A DNA stretch of 13,594 bases from Deltaproteobacteria bacterium (GTDB lineage Bacteria > UBA10199 > DSSB01): the NCBI GenBank assembly GCA_021414045.1, contig JAIOPF010000083.1, positions 1 to 13,594 of the forward strand, read 5' to 3'. Both the position numbers and the translations under genes were made by a program. The notes beneath the pieces are model-generated. The model did not search any database. It was not told where the DNA came from and saw only the letters and a list, made by a program, of their open reading frames with translations. Positions 6,456-13,594 of the stretch are shown here, piece after piece (within the stretch, counting starts at the first letter, position 1; each line of letters begins with the position of its first letter).

Positions 6456-9400
6456 TTACCTGCGGATCCGTTCTCGCGTCGGCACCTCGCGAGCTCGGGA
6501 TTCCTCCTCGGCCTCCATTTCCATTTCGGAACGGTATTCTTTCTCTAGATTTTCCTTCGAGCCCGGGGGAACGGAAGCGGCTGGATTGGATTGGGTGGCT
6601 ACTCGTACCCGCTTCGGAAAGGGATCTTCCGGCAATTCGGGAATGGATTCCCTCATCCAGTTCAGCTCTCGCGTGAAATAATAGAGGCTCCCAAAAGTGC
6701 CGACGAAATTCACCAAGCCCAAGGCGCTCGAAAAGGGGCTCGATAGGTCCGCCGTCGATAGCAGATAGCAATTGCCGATAAAGGAGATTCCCGACACCGC
6801 GGTCCACAGCATTTGCTTGAGCACGTTTTCCTCGTGCAACATGACGCCGGCCTTGATGTCGACCACTTCCCCTTCTTGAAACACGCCATCGGCGCGCACC
6901 TGCTTCCTGGCCAATTTCGCGCGCACGACGTTTCCCGAGGTGTCGAATCGAACCGGGAACCCCGCGGCGCAATCGACGCCCTGAATTTCTCGCCCTTCCC
7001 CCAGCGCCACGAATTCCAAGCGAGCGTCGGCGTCGAAAAAGAGTCGGTCGCCGTGGCCGTACTCGATGCCGCCGAACGCGCAGGGTTCGCTCGGGCGAAT
7101 GGCGTAGAGCCTGCCCTTATCCGAATAGAACAAGCGGGTGCCGGCGGGAAGGATATCCGCGCCCAAGCGCTTTTCGACCTTCAGATCCACGGCGCTCGGA
7201 ACTCCGTTCACGTGCCGGCTGGTGGTTTCCACTTCGTCGAGATGGAGGTTGCCTTGCTTCCGCACCGGACCGTCGGGAAGTTGCAGATCCAATAAATCGG
7301 TGACGCCTCGGGGCTTCCATTTCACCATGCCCCACATTCCCACACCGAGGACGGCGGTCATGAGAAATCGAGGAAAGCTGACTTCGGCATTCGTCGCGGA
7401 AAAAGCCTCCACGGCCGCCTGGGCATGTTCAGGGCCAAGCAGAGCGCCAAGACCGAGGCCCAAGCCGAGAATGGTCGTGATCGATTTTCCAGAGCCCTCC
7501 TCCATCTTGGCCTTGGTCTCCGTGGGTTTCACCCCGTCTGTCTCGACCTTCGATTTAGAGCTCGATTTGATTTTTCCGAATATCCGCTTCGCGAAATAAC
7601 CCAGACCGAACACCGCGCCTATCGCGACGATCATGCCCATCTCGGTGGGACCCATGCCGGCGGGTCCGCCCTCTCCGGCTTGGGCCGTTTCGGGAATTCC
7701 CAGGCAAGCGAGAAGCGCTGCCTTAGCAAAGGTCTCACCTATCTTTTCCAGATCCTCGGCCCAAGGGCCAGGGTCGGATTGGCCTTGGATCTCCTTCGCA
7801 TCCATGCCGAGTTGATCGAGGTTCGTCCCAAATCCCTTCGCATAGCCTTCCGCTTCGGCGATTTTTCCTTCTCTCAGCAAACCGCTGAGTTTGCCCGCGT
7901 CGAAGCCGGGCTTCGTCAGGGATTCTCGGATCAGTTGAATGTAAAGTTTTTGAGTCTTGGCGTCCTTGAAGATGGGTGTTCCGTCCTCCGTTCGTTGCGG
8001 GGCTTCGTAACCCAGGGATTTCAGATTCGCCTCGATGATCAGCGCCGTATTCAATTCGAGGATTTTTTGATGGATCTCCTGGCTCTTCGCCTCCAACTCC
8101 GGCCCCATCAGGCCGCCCAAGCCCTTCTGCGCGATGCCGTATTTCAGATAACTAAAGGCGTCGTGGGCTAAGGACTCAAGGAAACCTCCCTCGGGCGTCT
8201 CACTTAAGCCCAGCTTTTGGTTCAGTTGGTTAGTCGCCACCATGCCGCCGAAGCCGGCTACATGATTCATGGAGCCGACGAGGATCTCTCCGCCCTTGGA
8301 CAACTCCTCGCCGCCCCCCTTCACCATTTCCAAGGCCCTGGCGGCCCGCGGCGCGTACTTCGCGCTCAAGTTTCCGAACTGCTTGAGCCCGCCGATCATG
8401 ATCAGGTTGGAGGCGTAAACCTTGAGGATATGTTCCGTTGTCAGCGATTTTTCGACGTCGTGGTTCGCGGCTTCCTGCGCCAGCTGCATCGTCCCGAAAG
8501 CGCCGCCCTCGGCGAGCGCCTCCGCGCCGAAGGCCAGCGCCGTCGCCTTGTAACCGGTGATTCCCGCTTCGCTGAGCTTGGTCAGAGTCGCCAGTTTCGC
8601 CAAGGCACCGAGGGTCTGGCAGCCCTTCATCACCAGCACTTCATAAGCAACTTCGTCTAGGCTCGTGGTGCGAATCATGTCCCAGAGCCTGGCTCCCACT
8701 CCCTTGCCCTGTTCCAGACCGTTCATTTTTTCCGCACTGGTATTTTTCAAGTGGTCGCTGGCGGCCGTCTCACGGAGCAACGAGTACATCGCATAGGCCG
8801 TCTTGACTCCGAACCGGGCCTCGCATTGGTCCGCGTCGCGCAGCAGATCTTCCCCGTTGCCCACGTCCAGCTTGGAATCCGAGACATAACGAATCATATG
8901 GGCGATGACATGAGACCCATCGTCAGCCCCGATACGGCGCTGTGCCAACAACTCGTGGGCCCGCGGTTTCAGCCTAGGATCTTCGATGTTCAACAAGGCA
9001 TCGTCGATGGTCTTCTCTTTCCCGCTCAGCAGCTGTTTGCGTACCGCCGAGATGAGGTCCTTTTCGATCCTGATCTTCTCGTAGACGAAATCGTCGCTGG
9101 TCTTGCCTTCGACGAGCTTGGTGATCATTCCCGAGGCGACGCCCCCCATCCCGTGGGCCTCGTCGAGGGCCTTCTCTTGCCCTTCTTCGATGAAGACTTC
9201 CCAGGCATAAAGCGCTTTCAAACTGCGGCCGCGGATCTCGTCGGACTTCATCCGCTTCACGATATCCCAGGCTTCGCCGAAGTCGGCGCGAAGTACCGTG
9301 AACGCGGCCTTGGCGCCGTCGAAATCCCCTTGGGCCAATTGACGGTAAGCGCCGTAGAGCGGCGCTCGTTTTTTAATCTCCGAGTAGTCGCTGTTGCCAG

Positions 9401-9848
9401 ACACTTTTTCCAAAAGCTCGTAGGTGCGCTCCGCCAGGAGCTGGGCAGCATTCCCATCTTCCCGCGCTCCCAATTGCAGATATTGTTGGGCTAAGGCCTC
9501 GACCTTTTTTAGCTGTTCCAATCCAGTTTCCGCATTCTCCGGTAGGGAGTCGACTAGCTCGCTTTCCAACTTATCCAAGGCCTTGGATTCCTTTTCGTAA
9601 AATTTCTCAGGATCGTCCGACGAAACCTCCTCTTCCGATTTGGCCGCCGATAAGGGCAATGCGCCCGCGAGTCGTACCGCCAAGGGAACTAGGTTCAGCA
9701 CCGGAATAACCTTCGCCAGGACTGGAAAAAAATCCGCGGGTGTCTTGTCCGAAGGCGGAACTCGGGATGGTGTCGCCGGCGGATTCGGCGACTTGACTTG
9801 GCTTGATTGAGTTTGGAGCTTAGGATTTTTTGAAGCGATTGCCGTCAT
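6456..9848 (-). CDS. Giant multidomain helical/membrane-like protein with beta repeats (giant 2, 1130 aa)
   Basis: A complete frame from the ATG at 9848, with CAGGG just upstream, to a TAA at 6456. Residues 1-40 are Ser/Thr/Pro-rich and disordered-looking. Residues 38-68 are hydrophobic but preceded by too long a polar stretch for a normal Sec signal. Residues ~75-400 are helical and TPR-like (AQGDFDGAKAAFTVL at ~172-186). The glycine-rich module shared with giant 1 spans ~436-580. Residues 702-762 and 786-846 look like a duplicated pair of hydrophobic segments. Residues ~899-1009 form a beta repeat array resembling MORN-variant (YwqK-like) repeats. Two hydrophobic helices follow (~1011-1032 and 1040-1060), then a highly charged tail ending in ERIRR. 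No catalytic motif is recognised. The composition suggests a membrane-associated or membrane-inserting protein; secreted effector, pore or envelope scaffold are all possible. It follows small gene copy 1 and is probably expressed with it. Confidence 0.92.
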   Translation of the reverse strand: MTAIASKNPKLQTQSSQVKSPNPPATPSRVPPSDKTPADFFPVLAKVIPVLNLVPLAVRLAGALPLSAAKSEEEVSSDDPEKFYEKESKALDKLESELVDSLPENAETGLEQLKKVEALAQQYLQLGAREDGNAAQLLAERTYELLEKVSGNSDYSEIKKRAPLYGAYRQLAQGDFDGAKAAFTVLRADFGEAWDIVKRMKSDEIRGRSLKALYAWEVFIEEGQEKALDEAHGMGGVASGMITKLVEGKTSDDFVYEKIRIEKDLISAVRKQLLSGKEKTIDDALLNIEDPRLKPRAHELLAQRRIGADDGSHVIAHMIRYVSDSKLDVGNGEDLLRDADQCEARFGVKTAYAMYSLLRETAASDHLKNTSAEKMNGLEQGKGVGARLWDMIRTTSLDEVAYEVLVMKGCQTLGALAKLATLTKLSEAGITGYKATALAFGAEALAEGGAFGTMQLAQEAANHDVEKSLTTEHILKVYASNLIMIGGLKQFGNLSAKYAPRAARALEMVKGGGEELSKGGEILVGSMNHVAGFGGMVATNQLNQKLGLSETPEGGFLESLAHDAFSYLKYGIAQKGLGGLMGPELEAKSQEIHQKILELNTALIIEANLKSLGYEAPQRTEDGTPIFKDAKTQKLYIQLIRESLTKPGFDAGKLSGLLREGKIAEAEGYAKGFGTNLDQLGMDAKEIQGQSDPGPWAEDLEKIGETFAKAALLACLGIPETAQAGEGGPAGMGPTEMGMIVAIGAVFGLGYFAKRIFGKIKSSSKSKVETDGVKPTETKAKMEEGSGKSITTILGLGLGLGALLGPEHAQAAVEAFSATNAEVSFPRFLMTAVLGVGMWGMVKWKPRGVTDLLDLQLPDGPVRKQGNLHLDEVETTSRHVNGVPSAVDLKVEKRLGADILPAGTRLFYSDKGRLYAIRPSEPCAFGGIEYGHGDRLFFDADARLEFVALGEGREIQGVDCAAGFPVRFDTSGNVVRAKLARKQVRADGVFQEGEVVDIKAGVMLHEENVLKQMLWTAVSGISFIGNCYLLSTADLSSPFSSALGLVNFVGTFGSLYYFTRELNWMRESIPELPEDPFPKRVRVATQSNPAASVPPGSKENLEKEYRSEMEMEAEEESRAREVPTRERIRR
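6822..7154 (-). repeat. Beta repeat array in giant 2 (residues ~899-1009), MORN-variant-like
   Basis: About 3.5 units of 29-31 residues follow one pattern: a short strand with an acidic or Gly turn, then RLFYSDKGRL / RLFFDADARL / PVRFDTSGNV, then a strand ending in a hydrophobic residue plus Gly (AFGG, EIQG, RADG). Units start near 899, 928, 958 and 989; the last is partial. The F-[YF]-x-[DS]-x-[GA]-x-[LV] core resembles the FYENGKL-type unit of MORN-variant (YwqK-like) repeats. The family assignment is by eye. Confidence 0.55.
7311..7745 (-). repeat. Internal duplication of a hydrophobic-AQA-hydrophobic unit in giant 2
   Basis: Residues 702-762 and 786-846 share one layout. Each has a short hydrophobic helix ending in a signal-peptidase-like site (GIPETAQA; GPEHAQA), a 10-20 residue small or polar linker, a membrane-length hydrophobic helix (GMIVAIGAVFGLGYF; FLMTAVLGVGMWGMV), and a basic flank (AKRIFGK; KWKPR). 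A Lys/Ser/Thr/Glu linker separates the units. Both are internal, so Sec cleavage is not expected unless they act as internal membrane anchors. The duplication is judged from pattern rather than high identity. Confidence 0.42.
8109..8543 (-). other. Shared hydrophobic module, copy in giant 2 (residues ~436-580)
   Basis: This is the counterpart of giant 1 residues ~1428-1590. Matching points include EGGAF versus EAAAF, LTTEHILKVY versus QPEHFKKEF, and VATNQLNQKLGL versus GAEYVNESLGL, each in the same order and followed by a similar helix. The insert between the two halves is shorter here. Both copies sit after a long helical region and before the divergent C-terminal part of their proteins. Confidence 0.5.
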
Positions 9849-9932
9849 GCCCTGCTAAAAAGCAAGCGGGGTGCCAAGAGCAGGAATTGTTCATTTGCTT
9901 GATATTACTGGTATAAATTATTAACTCGGCAA

Positions 9933-9955
9933 TGCGGAAAAATTCACATTCCGCA
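9933..9955 (-). other. Inverted repeat upstream of giant 2
   Basis: TGCGGAA and TTCCGCA form a 7-base perfect stem around a 9-base loop, 85 bases before the giant 2 ATG. No T run follows on the transcribed strand. The region after it (9900-9932) is AT-rich (TAATAATTTATACC on the minus strand) and might contain an internal promoter for giant 2, but no -35/-10 pair at good spacing could be assigned. Confidence 0.35.
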
Positions 9956-10027
9956 AGATTTCAATTTATTCTTCATAAATCCTTCGCCTTCCTTCCCATA
10001 AATCTCGGGAACACAAACCAGACCCTT

Positions 10028-10050
10028 GAAATTCGGACGAACCGAATTTC
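10028..10050 (-). other. Perfect hairpin between the small gene and giant 2
   Basis: GAAATTCGG and CCGAATTTC form a 9-base perfect stem with a 5-base loop, 33 bases after the small-gene stop. On the transcribed strand it is followed by AAGGGTC, not a T run, so it is not a standard intrinsic terminator. It occupies the same place in this pair as the 5885-5906 hairpin does in the other. An attenuation, processing or mRNA-stability role is plausible and would allow the small and giant proteins to be made in different amounts. Confidence 0.5.
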
Positions 10051-10083
10051 GAGAAAGTCCTAACAAGAAAGAATTGGGAATTT

Positions 10084-10335
10084 TTAGGACTGCTGCAGTT
10101 TGCCGCGGAGACGCGCGCGAACTTCTTGCAGGTCGGCGAAGAAACCAAAGGTCCCTTTGGCGGCTGCGGGGGCAGGCTTGTTCTGAGTCGGGGCCTTGAA
10201 GGAAGGCGCGGGCGCCTCGTCCATGCCGGGATGCTCGGTGTTGCGGCGCAAGACGACGCTATGACCTTGAGAATCGTAACCGAGAAATTCTTCGATGGAA
10301 TGAGAAGACGAGGAGGTTTTTGCAGCGGTGCCCAT
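10084..10335 (-). CDS. Small partner-type protein, copy 1 (83 aa), preceding giant 2
   Basis: Paralogue of the small protein at 5922-6191; no known family is recognised. It has EEFLGYDSQGHSVVLRR at residues 15-31 and FFADLQEVRARLRGKLQQS at 65-83, separated by an Ala/Pro-rich low-complexity linker. The ATG at 10335 is preferred because it gives the same N-terminal length before the EEF motif as in the paralogue (14 versus 15 residues). It lacks a strong ribosome-binding site. An in-frame TTG at 10368 has AGAGG only 3 bases away, which is too close. It is soluble-looking, has no signal peptide and is basic at the C-terminus. It lies 235 bases before giant 2 and 148-178 bases after the DUF255 gene, so it probably starts its own transcription unit. 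A role as chaperone, targeting factor or regulator of giant 2 is inference from position and paralogy. Confidence 0.82.
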   Translation of the reverse strand: MGTAAKTSSSSHSIEEFLGYDSQGHSVVLRRNTEHPGMDEAPAPSFKAPTQNKPAPAAAKGTFGFFADLQEVRARLRGKLQQS

Positions 10336-10513
10336 GCTGACTTGATAGAAAAGCAATCTTTGGGCCAAAAACCTCTCGAGGCGTTAAAAAAATATACTTA
10401 TATTACAACGGGTTAGAAGATCCGATTTTACTGTCTTGGAAAGATCTGGGGAGCTCAGGCCACAGAAGCAAGTCCAGACGAGGCCCGCGGGCGACGTGAG
10501 ACCTCATGCAAAC
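10336..10513 (-). promoter_or_regulatory. Intergenic region between the DUF255 gene and small gene copy 1, possible promoter
   Basis: No gene is seen here. Near the DUF255 stop there is a GC-rich 10-base palindrome, GCCCGCGGGC (10483-10492), without a following T run. Closer to the small gene is an AT-rich block with TATAAGTATA (minus strand, 10402-10393) followed by a run of seven T. This block resembles the TATAAGAATA block upstream of the other small gene and may mark a shared type of promoter. No -35 box at good spacing could be assigned. Confidence 0.3.
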
Positions 10514-12544
10514 TCATTCCGCGAGAAGTACATAGGGGGTGAATTCTTCCAGTTTCTTCAGCGCCACTTCGGCGTCCTGCAAGGGCGCCTCGCAGGCCTG
10601 ATTGCGACAAACATAGAAGGTCGTCTTGCCTCCGCTCGCCATCTTGTCTTGCAGCAAGGGAGGAAAGTTCGAAGGACCACGGGTGGAAGCGACGACTACA
10701 TTGGGATAAAAATGCTCGCGCAGACCGTGCAGGAAGATCTCTCCTTCACCTTCGGCGGCTTCCACCACCGCCACTTCGCTGGAAAGATCGGTAAGCGCAT
10801 CGTAGGCCAGCAATAGCGTGCCAAAGGCCGTAGGATATTCGGAGGCCAGAGGGGCGAAGGCCTCGATGGTTTTGAGCGCCTTGGCGCGATAGGAAGCGTC
10901 CAAAGTCAGGTCGTGCAGGCGCAGCAAATTGGAAGCGCTGACGGCGTTGGCGTTAGGCATGGCGCCGTCCATGCCTTCCTTGCCTCGAACCAAAAGACTT
11001 GCGTCGCTGCCGTCGGTGAAAAAATAACCACCGCCCTCCTCGTCCCAAAATTTCGCATCTTGGCGACCTTGTAGAATCAGGGCCCAGTTCAAGACCTCGT
11101 GCCGAAAATCGCATTGGTAGAGGTCGATCAGCCCTTGAATCAGATAGGCGTAATCGTCGAGCCGACCGGCAAAACGGGCTTCCCCATCGCGGTACCGCGC
11201 CAACAAATCTCCATCGGGAGCGAGATGCCTCTTGAGGAAATCCATCGCGCGGCCGGCCGCCTCGAGATATTTTTTGTCGCCGGAGACTTGGTGGCCCAGG
11301 GCCATGGACCGGATCATGAGACCGTTCCAGGCGGTGAGGATCTTGTCGTCCTTATGGGGATGGATACGCGCCTCGCGCAATCGGAAGAGCTTCTCGCTGG
11401 CCGACTTTAGCAAAGGGTTGTCCTTCTCCGACCAGGCGAATTCCGGGGCCAAGGAAAAGTTATTGGTGCCGTGCTCGAAATTTCCTCCCGGGCTGACCTG
11501 ATAGACCCGGCAGAAGTGATCCAACTCGTCGCGACTGAGGGCTTCGCTCAATTCCTCGAAAGTCCAGACGTAGAATTTCCCCTCTTCGCCTTCGCTGTCC
11601 GCGTCTTCCGCCGAATAAAATCCCCCCTCGGGGTGGGTCATCACGCGCAGGACGTAATCCAAGGTTTCCAGGGCTACTCTCCGGAAAGCTGTCTCCTGCG
11701 TCGCGCGATATGCCTCAAGGTAGGCGACGGCCAATTGGGCGTTGTCGTAGAGCATCTTTTCGAAATGTGGGATCAGCCAGCGTTCGTCGGTGGAGTAGCG
11801 GGCAAAACCGTAGCCCAGGTGGTCATAAATCCCGCCTCGCGCCATCTTGTCCAAGGTGAATTTCACCATCTCGAGGGCGCGGGCCTCGCCGCTGCGCCTC
11901 CAAATACGCAGCAGCATCGAAAGCTGGTTGGCGTGCGGGAACTTGGGCGCCCCGCCGAAACCGCCCCAACGGCTGTCGAAACTCATCAGGCTCTGGCGAA
12001 AAAATTGCCCGAAAACTTCCTCGCTTAAGCCGACTCCTTCGGCCTGGGCGGATTTCTGAAGTTTGAGGAATTCGACGATGGAATTCCCGGTCTCGGTGAC
12101 CTGGGCGGCGGATTCGCGCCAGACCTTCTCGATTTGCCCGAGCAGATTGAGAAAAACGGGCTTCGGCCAATAGGTTCCGCCGTAAAACGGCTTGCGGTCC
12201 GGCGTGAGGAACATGCTGAGGGGCCAGCCTCCGCGCTGTTTCATCGCCTGCAACGCGCTCATGTAGATATCGTCGACGTCCGGCCGCTCTTCGCGGTCGA
12301 CCTTGATGGGAATGAAATCGCGGTTGAGCACCGCGGCCACTTCTTCTTTTTCGAAGGATTCGTGCTCCATCACATGGCACCAATGACAGGTGGAATAGCC
12401 GATGCTTAGGAAGATGGGCTTGTTCTCTTCCTTGGCCGCGCGAAAGGCCTCTTCTCCCCAAGCGTACCAATGGACGGGATTGTCCTTGTGCTGCAACAGA
12501 TAGGGAGACTTTTCGTGAACGAGACGGTTATATTTTTCGGTCAT
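10514..12544 (-). CDS. yyaL: DUF255 thioredoxin-domain protein (YyaL / spermatogenesis-associated protein 20 family)
   Basis: Complete 676-residue protein of normal family length. The N-terminal DsbH-like thioredoxin fold carries the hallmark [18 protein letters not shown] (13-30), the CHWC redox motif (Cys53, Cys56), [15 protein letters not shown] (81-95) and [11 protein letters not shown] (105-115). The rest is an alpha/alpha-barrel resembling six-hairpin glycosidases, with [13 protein letters not shown] (259-271), [17 protein letters not shown] (311-327), [12 protein letters not shown] (399-410) and a C-terminal [13 protein letters not shown] (643-655). The CxxC suggests thiol redox activity, but the substrate is not established for the family. 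It has no signal peptide, so it is probably cytoplasmic. In the GGFxRYS region this copy has GYGFARYS (244-251), with Tyr where Gly is usual. It starts 8 bases after the acs stop, and its GAGGAA ribosome-binding site overlaps the acs TAG, indicating translational coupling. Confidence 0.97.
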   Translation of the reverse strand: MTEKYNRLVHEKSPYLLQHKDNPVHWYAWGEEAFRAAKEENKPIFLSIGYSTCHWCHVMEHESFEKEEVAAVLNRDFIPIKVDREERPDVDDIYMSALQAMKQRGGWPLSMFLTPDRKPFYGGTYWPKPVFLNLLGQIEKVWRESAAQVTETGNSIVEFLKLQKSAQAEGVGLSEEVFGQFFRQSLMSFDSRWGGFGGAPKFPHANQLSMLLRIWRRSGEARALEMVKFTLDKMARGGIYDHLGYGFARYSTDERWLIPHFEKMLYDNAQLAVAYLEAYRATQETAFRRVALETLDYVLRVMTHPEGGFYSAEDADSEGEEGKFYVWTFEELSEALSRDELDHFCRVYQVSPGGNFEHGTNNFSLAPEFAWSEKDNPLLKSASEKLFRLREARIHPHKDDKILTAWNGLMIRSMALGHQVSGDKKYLEAAGRAMDFLKRHLAPDGDLLARYRDGEARFAGRLDDYAYLIQGLIDLYQCDFRHEVLNWALILQGRQDAKFWDEEGGGYFFTDGSDASLLVRGKEGMDGAMPNANAVSASNLLRLHDLTLDASYRAKALKTIEAFAPLASEYPTAFGTLLLAYDALTDLSSEVAVVEAAEGEGEIFLHGLREHFYPNVVVASTRGPSNFPPLLQDKMASGGKTTFYVCRNQACEAPLQDAEVALKKLEEFTPYVLLAE

Positions 12545-12552
12545 GGCTTCCT

Positions 12553-13594
<1,042 letters not shown>

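Noticed and set aside
6388..6972. 194-codon minus-strand frame overlapping the end of giant 2
   Set aside because: It is an out-of-frame Arg-rich shadow. The giant 2 frame through the same bases shows coherent beta repeats and hydrophobic helices.
7563..7745. IPTL/PEP-CTERM-like sorting signal (GPTEMGMI followed by a hydrophobic helix and AKR)
   Set aside because: The pattern resembles such tails, but it is internal to giant 2 with nearly 370 residues after it. It is noted only as part of the internal duplication.
8751..9494. 247-codon open frame on the plus strand, with a similar one at 7425-8171
   Set aside because: Both are antisense to the continuous giant 2 frame, with no motifs and no promoter or ribosome-binding context.
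9944..9976. Ten-residue leader-like ORF (MKNKLKSCGM) before giant 2, ending inside the 9933-9955 hairpin
   Set aside because: Attractive as a leader peptide, but the other cassette has no matching peptide (only an unrelated 8-residue ORF at 5843-5869), and no amino acid run or attenuator T run is present.
10028..10050. Intrinsic terminator after small gene copy 1
   Set aside because: The stem is perfect, but the transcribed strand continues AAGGGTC with no T run, so it was kept only as a hairpin of unknown role.

Overview
This window carries six genes, all on the minus strand; it is described here in the direction of transcription, from high to low coordinates. The coding DNA is GC-rich by eye. 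The gaps around the four accessory genes contain strikingly AT-rich patches. The two recognisable genes are acetyl-CoA synthetase (acs, cut by the right edge) and a DUF255/YyaL-type thioredoxin-fold protein. Both are widespread in bacteria and do not fix the taxon. The overall look, with giant helical-repeat proteins beside housekeeping genes, would suit an uncultivated deltaproteobacterial-type lineage, but this is an impression rather than a demonstration. No tRNA, rRNA, IS element, CRISPR array or phage gene was seen.

Region 1 (13594-10514) is ordinary metabolism. The C-terminal 346 residues of Acs are followed after 8 bases by a complete 676-residue DUF255 protein. The ribosome-binding site of the second gene overlaps the stop codon of the first, so the two are probably co-transcribed and translationally coupled.

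Region 2 (10513-1) is the unusual part. It holds two consecutive copies of one gene layout: a small protein of 83 or 89 residues, then a 140-235 base gap with perfect hairpins, then a very large protein. Copy 1 is the small gene 10335-10084 followed by a 1130-residue giant (9848-6456). Copy 2 is the small gene 6191-5922 followed by a giant of at least 1927 residues (5781 to beyond the left edge). The two small proteins are clear paralogues. They share an N-terminal motif EEFxxYDxxGxxVVLRR and a C-terminal motif FFAxxxEVRARLxxKLxxS, joined by a non-conserved, low-complexity middle.

The two giants differ in length and in their outer parts, but appear to share a central glycine-rich hydrophobic module. 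Giant 1 is mostly TPR-like helical repeats, then the module, a coiled coil and a C-terminal repeat series. Giant 2 has a helical N-terminal half, the module, a duplicated pair of membrane-like segments, a beta repeat array resembling MORN-variant repeats, and a final hydrophobic hairpin. Neither has a Sec signal peptide or a catalytic motif that I recognise.

The repeated small-plus-giant pairing suggests that each small protein is a dedicated partner (chaperone, targeting factor or regulator) of the giant encoded after it. That function is inference. The pairing, the paralogy and the open frames are visible directly.
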